Assembly (NCBI RefSeq): GCF_036320965.1
Contig: NC_092276.1
Location: 5,855,782-5,919,781, forward strand
Source: Panulirus ornatus
Taxonomy: Eukaryota; Arthropoda; Malacostraca; Decapoda; Palinuridae
Reading direction: 5' to 3'
Length of the DNA stretch: 64,000 bases
The notes under the pieces were generated by a model. That model saw only the letters and a list, made by a program, of their open reading frames with translations, made no database searches and was not told the DNA's origin. A program made the translations under genes and the position numbers. Shown piece by piece: positions 13,101-28,100 of this stretch (position 1 is the stretch's first letter; each line of letters begins with the position of its first letter).

Positions 13101-16100
13101 CTTTCACCCTCCTGCATGTTCAGGCTCAAAATCTTTTTCACTCCATCTTTCCACCTCCAGTTTGGTCTCCCACTTCTCCCTGTCCCCTCCACCTCTGACA
13201 CATATGTCCTCTTTGTCAATCTTTCCTCACTCATTCTCTCCATGTGACCAAACCATTTGAAAGCACCCTCTTCTGCTCTCTCAATCACACTCCTTTCATT
13301 ACCAGACAACTTTCTTACCCTTTCAATACTTACTCGATCAAACCACCTCACACCACATACAGTCCTCAAACATCTCATTTCCAACACATCTACCCTCCTC
13401 CACACAACTCTATCCATAGCCCATGCCTCGCAACTATATAACATTGTTGGAATCACTACTCCTTCAAACATACCCATTTTTGCTCTCCGAAATAATGTTC
13501 TCACCTTCCACACATTTTTTGACACTCCCAGAATTTTCACCCCCTCCCCCACCCTGTGGCTCACTTCCGCTTACATGGTTTCATCCACTTCCAAATCCAC
13601 TCCCAGATATCTAAAACATTTCCCTTCCTCCAGTTTTTCCCCATTCAAACTTACCTCCCAAGTGACTTGTCCCTCAACCCTACTGTACCTAATAACCTTG
13701 CTCTTATTCACATTTACTCTCAGCTTTCTACTTTCACGCACTTTACCAAACTCAGTCACCAGCTTCTGTAGATTCTCACCCGAATCATCCACCAGCGCTG
13801 TATCATCAGCGAACAACAACTGACTCACTTCCCAAGCCCTCTCATCCACAGCAGACAGCATACTTACCCCTCTCTCCAAAACTCTTGCATTCACCTCCCT
13901 AACAACCCCATCCATAAACAAATTAAACAACCATGGAGACATCACGCACCCATGCCACAAACCAACAATCACTGAGAACCAATCACTTTCCTCTCTTCCT
14001 ACTTGTACACATGCCTTACATCCTCGATAAAAACTTTTCACTGCTTCTAGCAACTTGTCTCCCACACCATATATTCTTAATACCTTCCACAGAGCATCTC
14101 TATCAACTGTTATCATATGCCTTCTCCAGATCTGTAAATGCTCCATACAAATCCAATTGCTTTTCTAAGTATTTCTCACATACATTCTTCAAAGTAAACA
14201 CCTGATCCACACATCCTCTACCACTTCTGAAACCACACTGCTCTTCCCCAATCTGATGCTCTGTGCATGCTTTCACCGTCTTAATCAATACCCTCCCATG
14301 TAATTTCCCAGGAATACTCAACAAACTTATACCTCTGTAATTTGAGCACTCACCTTTATTCCCTTTGCCTTTGTATAATGACACCATACATGCATTCCAC
14401 CAATCCTCAGGCACCTCACATCTTTTTATTCTCCCTAAAATTTAATGATGCTCTCTCACTGTAACTCTCATTTGCCTTCTATTTCAACCCTTGCACCTTT
14501 CTCTTGACCTCCTGCCACTTTTTTCATACATTTCCCAGTCATTTGCACTCCATCCTTGCAAGTGTTGTCCACACGCCTCTCTTGTCTCTTTCACTAACTA
14601 CTTTAATTCTTCATCCCACCACTCACTACCCTTTCTAATCTGCCCATATCCCACCTTTTTCATGCCACATGCATCTTTTGCACAAGTAATCACTGATTCC
14701 CTAAACACATCCAATTCCTCATCCACTCCCCTCACATCACCCACTTTCATAACACATGAAATTCTCCAAATTTCAGAAGTTTCTAAACTTTAGATATCCA
14801 AAATTCAAAGGTCATACTTTATTTCTAAACTATCCTATCCATCATGTTATAGTTGTTACCAGAATCCACCTGTTTGTAGTTAAAACATGAGCAAAAAAGT
14901 AACCTTTAACATGATTGTCAATCATCATCAGTTGACTAAAGGGGATACATTCTCATCAAGGAGCTTCTCACTCTAAAGCAGTCCATCATTTCCCTGATTC
15001 TGAATGTTGAGCAGCCTCCAAGGTGCAGGAACCTTATAAAAGGGGTACATGGGTTAAATACCAGTATATCATATCCTAGGGCTCTTCTTTAGATTGGGGT
15101 CCTGGGAAAATATAAATTAATAAATAAACAAACCCTGCAGTTTGAGCAAGTTGGACCTCTTGTCATCGATATCTGGACGTTCTGCCTTAAGAACCTGGTT
15201 CAAGCACTGAGACTGAAGTGATGATCTTGTCACAGTGAAATTGACAAAGGTGACACGTGAGCAAATATCAGGTGGAAACTCCACAGTTGGGTCACGTGTG
15301 GACAAGAAGATGGTAAATGCTGGAGATAAATCAATATCCTGAAAGACATGAAAAATTCTGTTAGGATTTTAAAACACAAAATAACTAACAGCAATACTAA
15401 ATATCAATGGAAATATGGTTCATATATAAATATATTCTATTGCAGAGACAAGAAATAATGAGTCATATACACACTTAGATTCTACTTATGAACCTGTTTA
15501 AGTAGCATATCATATTACCATGTCACCCATACCAAAACTACAGCTGCATATGCAGTAATGAAAATAATGATATTTTCATACAAATCTAAAGTGCAACTCA
15601 AGCACTCAATTATAAATTTTTTTATCTAAATCTTTAAAACATTTCCCTTTTTTTGTAACTCCCACAATCATCACCCTTCCTCTCATGTATATCTACCTAC
15701 TCTGTGAATTCCTAATTCTTTTATATCAAACCCATCCATATCACTGGTTCCAGCATACATTGAATGTATAATTCCTATGACAACTACACTAACATGCACA
15801 ACACTTATGAAAATATCTCAAACTCTGCTATCATATTTTTCAAAGGGAAAATCTACAGCAAAATGTTGGAATAAAAAGTTTTCTTGGGACATTCTGCATC
15901 CAATTCTTATCTAATGTTGGGGCTGGCACATCAGAAAGTTATGAAATTAATAATCCTAATCTTTAATTCCTGAGGTTTGGGATGTAAAAATTCTGCCCAT
16001 GTACCTCCTGTGAGTCATACGAGGCAACTAATAAGGAAGGGTTCTCGAGGCTGAAAACCTACCATTCTTGTATCACAGCTTTCCAAGTACAAGATCAGAA

Positions 16101-19100
16101 GAAAAAGGTAACTGAGGGTTTGTTCCTGAAGGCTTAGGCTAGCTTGTCTAAATGTGTTTCATAACCAAGATAACCAAGATGTAAAGAAAGGAGAGATTGG
16201 TGCTATGTCTGAGAAAGGAATCTAGATGTTTTAGCTCTCAGTAAAAGGAAAGGAGGATGAATGGTTCAGGAATTTTCAGGTTAAGTTTGAGGTTAATTAT
16301 ATGGCACAAGCAAAAGAAGGGGTGGCCCTTCCAGTGATAAAAATGAGTGACTGCGCTGAAAAATGTAAGAAACTAGATTGAGAATGATGTGGGTGAAAAT
16401 GAAAGTAGACTACAAGAAACAAAAGACTGATCAGGCTTATTCATCTGGTAGAGAGAAGTGAAGAAAGGATTGCTTCTTTCAATAAGCAAAGAGAGTGCTT
16501 TGACAGTTTTGATGCAATGAACTGAATCTTAGTAATATGGGATCATACTATCATAGACTCTCCTCGTAAACTCCCAGTCTTGCATTCTTTCCACATGCAA
16601 AAACCACCTCAAAGCAGTATGTTTCACCTAATCCATCACAATAATTCATTCCCTTTACACTCCCTGCCATATGAAATCTCTCATACAGCCCCTCATTCCT
16701 TTCTTCATCCCATCTAATCAAACCACATGCTCCTTTCAGATTCTTGACCTCTGTAACTCATTCAATGTTCTTGTTTCTACAGCATAGGTCAGGGTCAGGA
16801 GGACTATATTGTCCCTTAATCCTTTCTTTGCTTCTATCTTATACCTATACCCTTCATTATTCTATTAAGGGACCCAATGACTCTTCTACTCTGTAATTCT
16901 CCCTCCTTCCATATCACCAAACTTACCAAGGCTGGCTTCCAACTACTTAAATTCTGTGACCTCATCCAGTCTTCTTCCCCACATATCTATAATTTAGTTT
17001 AGTGTACTTTCTTCTCACAATCAAGAGGGCTTTGCAAAAATCTATATTTTTCACTGTTTCCTTTCAAACACAATTACTTTTACTTGCATTTACCTTCAAT
17101 TGCTTATGCTTACATACATCATACAACACACTAACAACCTTCTGCAATTCCTCTCAGCAAGCAAAACACTATCATCTGAAAACAGGTTTGTCAATAGCCA
17201 CCATACCCCACCAGCACACTCCATCTCTCCAAACTATTTCCATACAATTGCTTTCACTTCTCTTATCACCCAATCCATAGAAGTATGTCAAAAAGCCATA
17301 CTGACATCACACAACCCAACCTCACACCCAGATGCATGGTGGAACTTTTGCTCAACTCTCCATCCACTTTTAAACATGCATTTGATCCTTTATAGAAAGC
17401 TTTCACAACATCCAACAGTTGTCTTCCTACCACATATATACTTAATACATCCCACAAATCCACTTGACTCTGTTATACACTTTCTCAGATTCATAAATGC
17501 TCCATACAGCTTCTTAACTTTTTCTACATACTTTTCCAAAGTCATTCTCACCACAAAAATCAATCAACACTCTCGCATACACCTTTCCTGGTATGCTTAA
17601 CAGGGTTTCTTTTTTTTCAAACTTGATTACCATTTCCCACATTAGCGAGGTAGTGGCAGGAACAAAAGCTTATTTCCTATAGCTATAATTGCTACATACA
17701 TCCATCACACATTTTTCTTTCAATAAAGGAACAATAATAGCTTTTACCCAATCCTCAAACACAACCATCTGCTTCCATGTTACATTACATATCAATCGCA
17801 TCCACTCTCTTACACTTTCTCCTCCATACTTCAGCACTTCAGCTGTAATCCCATCCACTTTAGGTGCCTTTCCTACCTTTAACCTCATTATCACTCTTTT
17901 TATCTCCCTTCTTGCTACAGGCCCCTGCACTTGTATCCTCTTCCTTACATCCTTCTTACCCATATATGCAATAACTGCTGCCTCTTCTTCTCCATTATTC
18001 ATACGTTCTTTTGATTCAGCAATGCTTCTTCCTCACATTTACACTTCCGTTCTTTCATCCACTTCTTTCCTTTTCCAAATCTTTCCAGTACAATTCATTG
18101 TTCAACCCAAACTTTTCCAACTCAATTTTCTTCAAAAATCTTCATCTGCTTTTTCTTTGCTCTCCTTTATCAGCTTCTTAATATTCTGCTTACACATCTT
18201 ATATTCTTTCCTTCTCCTTTGCTGCAGTTGCCCTGGTACATTCTTTTTGAGCAATCTACTTTCTATATTTACTCTCAACTTCCTCCATCCACACATTCTC
18301 CTAAACTCAGACACCAACTTCTGCAGTTTCTTACTGGTGATGAAAGAAGACGAGTGTTTCTAAGCTGCAGAAATGACATACATTTCCACTCTCTGACTCC
18401 CTGAGAAATTCCTTTTTCCAACACCATCCTCTGCACTACTGGATCCCTAGACTGATAAGGAAAGGCTGCATAATGCACACAATGTCATATGCTTTGTTCC
18501 AATTCACCATACCTCCATGTGGCTCACATATGTTCCTTGGGATCTTTTCTTAATCACCTATTTTTTCGCCTATTGTATTGTAGTTTGCCAACCCTTGCAG
18601 CAGAAATATAAAGGTCCCTTCTGAGTGCTTTCCCAAACCCCCAAAAAATCGCTACCAAGTACCGTGGAAAGACAGGTTACCTTCACTGACCACCTGCAAC
18701 CATCACACTTTGACACTCCTGTCCAACTCTTTACCCCACATCCAACTCCCACCTTTTCCTTAATCCCTCCCATTCCTCTCTTCCTCACATTCCAATGACA
18801 CCAATACTGCCTCTAGATGGTCTCCAACCACACTTACCAGTGCAAAAAACTTTTCCTGCAGTCAGGAGACATGTTGGTAAAACAAAAACCAATGGAATCA
18901 CCAGTGCTGTGATGAAAAACCTAAGACATCATCACCTCCACCGGCACCAGGTTTCCAATATCAGGAAAATGCACCAAACCACCACCGGGACCACATACCT
19001 GACAACCTTTCTTTTCCACCAGCAATAGATGTTCAGCCTCCTGAAGCACCTGCTCCCCCAAGCCCAGTCCTGGGTCTCCCTATAATACAGTGGATTTCAA

Positions 19101-22100
19101 CAGAGATGGCTACATCACACACACTGGCTGCTGTGTTTGCCACCTTGTCTGCTATGCTGATGGCAAACTTCCCTGACAGGGAATGGGGAGCAAGGGGGTA
19201 TTGTAGTATCACTCCTTGACCTTTGGGCACTCCACTCCCCCCATCAGCACCAGACAAACAGATGAGACTACCATCTGCCTCATCAGCACCCGAGCCTTAA
19301 TCTTAAACAAATCGAGGAAGAAGGGAGTAGTGTAGTGACACTGGGTTTCCCAGTCTTGCCCCACAAACGATTATCTTAATGATTGTCACTTTATGTGGTG
19401 GCAGATCACAAGTGTGACCTCACCTGACACTAATTCCGAAAGGAATGAGACTGGTGGCCTACACACTATAGATTGGCTAAACTCAGTTGAACAGCATAGA
19501 GTAAGGTCAGAGCTTACAACTTTCAGTTGCATCAATCATCTTCTAGTCTGCCTTCATGACCTGACTTCCTTGCCTCTTGTATATCTGGGCATTACCAAGG
19601 GAAGTCAAGTCAAGCTATCATCTTGGTCTGTAAACACATAAGTCTACTAGCTAGCATTGTGATACCTCTTGCCATAGCATGATCTCAGGGAACCCTTGTG
19701 GTCACCAACAACCATCGGCAGCAGTCCTCCTTTTGATTCTTGATGCTGCACCTTTCTTACCACAATCCTACACCAGTATCACTATGCCCTCATTCCATCA
19801 CCTATCACTTCTCCATATTACTCCAACAAAGCACAGATGTCTTTGTTTTTACTTCTGTTTCTATATCTCTCTTTCTCAGTCAACTCCAGGGGTCACCAGT
19901 TTAGTGGGTGTTATGGGATGAAATGTAATGGTTCGTGGACCTGAGAGAAGGATAAAGACTGTAAGAGGAGGCGAGGGGGAAGAAAAGAGAAGAGAAGAGA
20001 AGAGAAGAGAAGAGAAGAGAAGAGAAGAGAAGAGAAGAGAAGAGAAGAGAAGAGAAGTGAAGTGAAGTGAAGAGAAGAGAAGAGAAGAGAAGAGAAGAGA
20101 AGAGAAGAGAAGAGAACAGTCTTGATAGAGGTGGGGAGATAAACTTAGTCTAACTGAAAGGACTGACCAGGGTATGCTGAAACTCTTTAGGGATGTGAAT
20201 ACAATGAGAAAAGAGACTGAACACGAGTATCTATACATCTGAAGAGTAGGGAAAATGTGGAGAGGGTAACCATGAAAGAGATGGAGGGATGGAGTGAAGG
20301 AAACTGAGGTATAAGGTAGTATTTGGACTTATTGAGGATCAAATGAAAGGAATCAATGTGGTACATAAGAAGTGGGTAGGGGATGACATACTGTCAGTGG
20401 GCAGAACCATGGCATATGAAGCAATCAAGATAACCTGTAAAGTAGTCTGTGGGACCTGGCTGTGGCTGTAGGGTATGCTTTTGGTATATAATACATTACT
20501 CCTAGAAAGAGTAGAAAAAGCTAATGAGGACACTGTTTGTTAGTTCCTGACACTACCTTGCTAGGGTGAGAAAGCAATTTGAAAAGTACTTCATATTTAC
20601 AATTATCCCGTTGGTGAGAAAGCAATTACAAAAATACTTTTACTTACAATCATCCCAAGGAGTTTCAACAATTTTTCCCTATTACTCTACTTGCCAATTC
20701 AAAATTCTCTAAAAATGCTTTAGGTGCCTTAAAGAACAAAGCCTTACAGATAAAGTTATGTACACATACACAGAATATTTACACTGCATTAGTTAAACCA
20801 TATATCAAACCATACCTGATCTCCAAGAGTTATAAGCACTCGTCCACCAGTCCTGCGCAGCTCACGATTCAATACTGGGTTCAGAATTGGATCATAATTC
20901 TCAACATCTTGAACCAGAAGTGGATTTCCAAAACGCAGGGCAGATTCCAAATTCTTCCTGAAGGCATCATCTAAAAAGCTGGTCTTTGTTATCTTCTTGT
21001 CCTTAAACTCATTCATGATGAACTCTGTGGCTTGACCTGATGGATCAATGATTAAGGGATATCTGTTAAACCTATTTAGCATAATGGCATTTTCCGTACA
21101 CAGTTCATCTGCAGGAAGGGCATTTGCCTGCCACCTCAATCTCTCATCCGGGTTTGACAAGTATTCCGTACGAGCAATATCTCCACGAAACTGGATACTT
21201 GCTTGTTGGAGATGGTGGCACCAGTTTGTGAACAAGTTTTCACGGAACTGTTGATCAAAGTAACCACCATAAGCTAGGAAAGCAGATGACAACAATACAT
21301 CACCAATAATTGTCGACATTTGGAATTTGAATGTATCTGATGTAGCTGCCCAACGATCTTTTTCAATACTAAGGTTCCTAATGAGAGCCATTGATCGGTC
21401 TACTTTGGCCTGTACATTCTCTAAGTCTGTCTTAATGGCCTGAGCCTGAGAAATAAGGACAGCATACTCATCCTTATATGCAGCAATGGAACGCTCAAGA
21501 CGGTTAATAAATGATTTTACATCCTCATGCTTTTTCTTGTTCTCAGCTGCCATGTTTTCCAAGCTGCGCAATTCATTTCTTAAAGGCTCCACCCTCTTTA
21601 GCATATCAGCATACTCTATCTGCGCAATGGCCCATTTCACCATTGGACCACATGCCAAAGATGCACGGTTTACCTTCTCAAAGTTGTAGTCTGGGTTACT
21701 GAGGTACTTGTTTTTCATCTTATCTCGAATTTCATCAGGCATATCATCAGTATTGAAGTTGACAACTGTGTTAATGAAATTGTCCTTCATAATAATTGAT
21801 TTGATAGTCTTCCAGTCTGATGTTGCCTCACCAAGAAGAAGACAAATTGACTCCAGAGCAAGTTTTACCATAGGAGGAGGATTAGCCATTGATCGAACTT
21901 CCACCAGGTGTTGCTTTTTAATGCTTTTGACAGCATTCTGAGCCTCCTGTACAGCAGGTTCCACCTTACTCAAGTCTTTCATGACTTCTTCCCGCTTCTT
22001 ACTAATAACCTCTGTTTGTGCTTCAAGCTGCTCTTGAAGTTCTTGACTTGCAACTTTTTGTTTCTCCGCTTCTTGCTGGTCTTTGACCATCTGTTTCAGT

Positions 22101-25100
22101 TTCATATTGGCTGCTTCATTCTTTGCCTGCAGCTCTTGGTTTTTGATGGCTAAAGACTTCTGCATCTGTTCCACCTGCTCAACTGTCTCAGCAATTTTGC
22201 CTAAACCAACATTTAGATGTAACTGTTGTTCTTCAAGCTCAGATCTCTTTTCATTGTACAATTTTACAAAGTGGTTAATGAAATCCAGATAGTGTCTTGG
22301 AGTAATTGCCATTACAGTACTTCCACGTTTAGCTAAACGGGCATTTGCTCGGTGCAACGTCTGATGAACATGCACAAAGGCATTGATGATAGCATCACGG
22401 TGGGATGGAGGTACTGGAAGATTTTCATAAGCTACAGGGAAATAGTCAGGAGGGCTCCAATTCATTTTATCCAGGTCAATGCGACTGGTAAATTCCATAC
22501 CAACCTGGAACAGTGCACCATTTGACCAGTCTCCAAACCAATTGAGTACACATCTGTTGAATAAAGCTGGAGATGTAGCAGCTCGATCTTTTAGTCCATC
22601 AGCTGATGGGTTCATGGTGAAAACAACATGAAGGTTGCGCATAACCTGCCCAGTAAACCATTTATAGAGCTCCTCACTTGAATCAAGCATCAGACCTTCT
22701 CGCTGACTACCTTCTTTGCACTGTGTCATGAGTGTTGTATATTCGTCACCCTCAAACAATCCTGGCACTTCTCCATTAGCTAAGAGAGTGTTCATGCGTT
22801 CTAAAAAGGAAGAGTCAAGTACGTTTGATTCATCAAGTATAAAACAAATCTTCTCATCTTTACAACCAGATCGTCTCAAAACAGCTCTCAAGTCCTCATC
22901 AAAATCTTCTGGTGTGTATTTGTTATGAACTTTGATTTGGAAGATAGACAGTCCATTCATCCAAGCAACAAAGCGAGACAGAGTGGTCTTTCCAGCACCT
23001 GAAGCCCCAATGAGTAATAAATGACCTTGTGGCTGGCGGAAGATACGATCAATACGAAGCACATGATCCAAGACCTCATTGAAGAGTACCAATGGCACAT
23101 CCAATTCTTCTTCATAGAATACCTGTATGAGGACAAAGAACAAGTACATAGCTAATCAGTTACAGCTTTTTCAATACTGAAATTATCAATAATACAGTAA
23201 ATACTTTCCTTGCATTATGTTAATAAATCATACGTAGAAAATTTCCAAATCTGACTAACATTTCATTGTGAGACCTGCATGGCTATCCTTTTATTTGTTA
23301 CTTTTCCTGTCTTACTGCACTGCTCATACTTTCTTAATCTATCCTGTTTATTTCTGAATTTTGGTGAAGCTCTAATAAACAAGATACAGGTTTTTCCAAC
23401 ACAATTTGAGGTCACTCTAAAATACCACTTACGCAACATAAGTACATACCTTAAGCCTGGCCTTCACATAATCCCTGAGTTCCTCCTGATCAACTGGTAG
23501 ATAATCCTTTGAAAGCCAGTTGGAGTACAAAATAGGACGCTGCAGAGCCCTGTCACGGTCAATGTTTGGGAAATGCTGAAAAATACCATACAAATTAGTA
23601 CCAGAAAATTCATTTTCATTTATTCATCATACTTTGTCGTTGTCTACTGCGTTAGCGAGGTAGAGCAGGGAAAGAAATGAATGAATGGCCCAACCCACTC
23701 ACATACACATGTATATACATACACGCCTACACACGCACATATACATAACTATACATTTCAACGTATACATATATATACATACACAGACAAATACATATAT
23801 ACACATGTACATATTCATACTTGCTGCCCTCAGCCATTCCCGTTGCCACCCCGCCACACATGAAATGGCACCCCCCTTCCCCCGCATGCGTGTGAGGTAG
23901 CACTAGGAAAAGACAACAACGGCCACATTCGTTCACACTCAGTCTCTACCTGTCATGTGTAATGCACTAAAACCACAGCTCCCTTTCCACATCCAGGCCC
24001 CACAAAACTTTCCATGTTTTACCCGAGACACTTCAGATGCCCTGGTTCAATCCATTGACAGCACATCGACCCTGGTATACCAAATCGTTCCAATTCATTC
24101 TATTCTTGCATGCCTTTCACCCTCCTGCATGTTCAGGCCCCAATTTCTCAAAATCTTTTCACTCCATCCTTCCACCTCCAATCTGATCTCCCACTTCTCC
24201 TCGTTCCCTCCACCTCTGACAAATATATCCTCTTTGTCAATTTTTCCTCACTCATTCTCTCCATGTGACCAAACCATTTCAAGACACCCTCTTCAGCTCT
24301 CTCAACTGCACTCTTTTTATTACCACACATCTCTCTTACCGTCTCATTACTTACTCCATCAAACCACCTCACCCCACACATTGTCCTCAAACATTTCCCA
24401 TATAACATTGTTGGAACCACTATTTCTTCAAACATAACCATTTTTTTTTTCTGAGATAACGTTCTTGCCTTTCACACATTCTTCAACACTCACAGAACCT
24501 TCGCCCCATTCCCCCACCCTGTGACTCACTTCCGCTTCCACGATTCCATCCACTGTTAAATCCACTCCCAGATATTAAAAAACTTCACTTCCTCAAGTTT
24601 TTCTCCATTCAAACTTACCTCCTAATTGACTTGTCCCTCAACCCTACTGAACCTAATAACCTTGCTCTTATTCACATTTACTCTCAGCTTTCTTCTTTCA
24701 CGCTCTCCACCAAACTCAGTCACCAACTTCTGCAGTTTCTTACCTGAATCAGCCACCAGCACTTTATCATCAGTGAACAACAACCGACTCACTTCACAAG
24801 CCCCCTCATCCACAACAGACTGCATAATTGCCGCTCTCTCCAAAACTCTTGCATTCACCTCCCTAACAACCCCATCCATAAACAAATTAAACAACCATGG
24901 AGACATCACGCACACCTGCCGCAAACCAACATTCACTGGGAACCACTCACTTTCCTCTCTTCCTACTCGTACACATGCCTTACATCCTCGATAAAACTTT
25001 CCACTGCTTCTAGCAACTTGCCTCCCAAACCACATACTCTTAATATCTTCCACAGAGCATCTCTATCAACTCTATCATATGCCTTCTCCAGATCCATAAA

Positions 25101-28100
25101 TGCTACATACAAATCCACCTGCTTTTCAAAGTATTTCTCACATACATTCTTCAAAGTATACACGTGATCCACACATCCTCTACCACTTCTGAAATCACAC
25201 TGCTCTTCCCAAATCTGATGCTCTGTACATGCTTTCACCCTCTCAATCAATACCCTCCCATATAATTTCCAAGGAATACTCAACAAACTTATACCTCTGT
25301 AATTTGAACACTCACCTTTATCCCCTTTGCCTTTGTACAGTGGCACTATGCATGCATTCTGCCAATCCTCAGATACTTCATCATGAGCCATACATATACT
25401 GAATATCCTCACCAACCAGTCAACAACACAGTAACTCCCATTTTTAATAAATTCCACTGCAATACCATCCAAACCCGCCGGCTTTCATCTTCTGCAAAGC
25501 TTCCACTACCTCTGTTTGCCAAACCATTCTCCCTGAACCTCTCACTTCGCACACCACCTCTACCAAAACACCCTATATCTGCCACTCTTTCATCTAACAC
25601 TTTCAACAAACCTTCAAAATACTCACTCCATCTCCTTCTCACATCACCACTACTTGTTATTACCTCCTCATTAGCCCCCTTCACTGATGTTCCCATTCGT
25701 TCTCTTGTCTTAAGCACTTTATTTACCTCCTTCCAAAACATCTCTTTATTCTCCCTAAAATCTCATGATACTCTCTCACCCCAACTCTCATTTGCCCTCA
25801 TTTTCACCTCTTGCACCCTTCTCTTGACCTCCTGCCTCTTTCTTTTATACATCTCCCAGTCATTTGCACTATTTCCTGGCAAAATCATCCAAATGTTTCT
25901 CTCATCTCCTTCACTAATAATCTTACTTCTTCATCCCACCACTCACTACCCTTTCTAATCTTCCCACCTTTCTCGTGCCACAAGCATCTTTTGCGCAAGC
26001 CATCACTGCTTCCCTAAATACATCCCATTCCTCCCCACTCCCATTATGTCCTTTGCTCTCACCTTTTCGATTATGCACTCAGTCTCTCCTGGTACTTCCT
26101 CACATAAGTCTCCTTCCCAAGCTCACTTAACCCCAACATCCTCTCTTCTTTTCTGAAAACCTCTACAAATCTTCACCTTTACCTCCACAAGATGATGATC
26201 ACACATCCCTCAGCACATTAACATCCTCTCAGCACATTAACATCCAAAAGTCTCTCTTTCATGTATCTATCAATTAATACATAATCCAATAATGCTCTCA
26301 GGCCATCTCTCCTACTTACACATATGTATACTTATGTATATCTCTTTTTAAACCAGGTATTCCCAATCACTAGTCCTCTTTTCAGGAGACAAACCTACAA
26401 GCTTTTCACCATTTCCATTTACAATACTGAACACCCCATGTACACCAATTATTCCCTCAACTGCCAAATTACTCACCTTCGCATTCAAATCACCCATTAC
26501 TATGACCCACTCACGTGTACCCAGAAAATCGCGAGATATGATAAAATGTAAGATCATGACAAAAAAGTAATTAACTCAATAAAAGCCTCCTTAATTAAAA
26601 AAAAAAGTACGAACATGCCAATGAAAAGATTTTAAAAAATTCTTATTTTATGAGGCACAGACTTTCTGCTCTATCTTAAACATTTGAAAAGATATACACC
26701 CAACAAATGCTTAAATATGAAAAAATAAAAAATCTATCATTATTATTATTTTGCTTTGTCACTGTCTCCCGCGTTAGCGAGGCAGCGCAAGTAAACAGAT
26801 GGAAGAATGGCCCAAGCCACCCACCCACATACACATGTATATACATACACGTCCACACACACAAATATACATACCTATACATCTCAACGTATACATATAT
26901 ATACACACACAAACGTATACATATATACACATGTACATAATTCATACTGCCTTTATTCACTCCCATCGCCACCCTACCACACATGAAATAACAACCCCCT
27001 CCCCCCGCATGTGCGCGAGGTAGCGCTAGGAAAAGACAACAAAGGCCACATTCGTTCACACTCAGTCTCTAGTTGTCATGTATAATGCACTGAAACCACA
27101 GCTCCCTACCCACATCCAGGCCCCACAGAACTTTCCAGAACTTTCCATGGTTTACCCCAGACACTTCAAATGCCCTGGTTCAATCCATTTACAGCACGTC
27201 AACCCCGGTATACCACATCGTTCCAATTCACTCTATTCCTTGCACGCCTTTCACCCTCCTACATGTTCAGGCCACAATCACTCAAAATCTTTTTCACTCC
27301 ATCTTTCCACCTCCAATTTGGTCTCCCACTTCTCCTCGTTCCCTCCACCTCTGACACATATATCCTCTAGGTCAATCTTTCCTCACTCATTCTTTCCATG
27401 AGACCAAACCATTTCAAAACACCCTCTTCTGCACTCTCAACCACACTCTTTTTATTACCACACATCTCTCTTACCCTATTATTACTTACTCAATCAAACC
27501 ATCTCACACCACATATTGTTCTCAAACATCTCATTTCCAGCACAGCCACCCTCCTCCGCACAACTCTATCCATAGCCCATGTCTCGCAACCATATAACAT
27601 TGTTGGAACCACTATTCCTTCAAACATACCCATTTTTGCTTTCCGAGATAATGTTCTTGACTTCCACACATTCTTCAACGCTCCCAGAACTTTCGCCCCT
27701 CCCCCACCCTATGATTCACTTCCGCTTCCATGGTTCCATCCGCTGCCAAATCCACTCCCAGATATCTAAAATACTTCACTTCCTCCAGTTTTTCTCCATT
27801 CAAACTTACCTCCCAATTGACTTATCCCTCAACCCTACTGTACCTAATAACCTTGTTCTTATTCACATTTACTCTCAACTTTCTTCTTTCACGCACTTTA
27901 CCAAACTCAGTCACCAGCTTCAGCAGTTTCTCACACGAATCAGCCACCTGCGCTGTATCATCAGCGAACAACAACTGACTCACTTCCCAAGCTCTCTCAT
28001 CCTAAACAGACAGCATACTTGCCCCATATATTCTTAATACCTTCCACTGAGCATCTCTATCAACTCTATCATATGCCTTCTCCAGATCCATAAATGCTAC

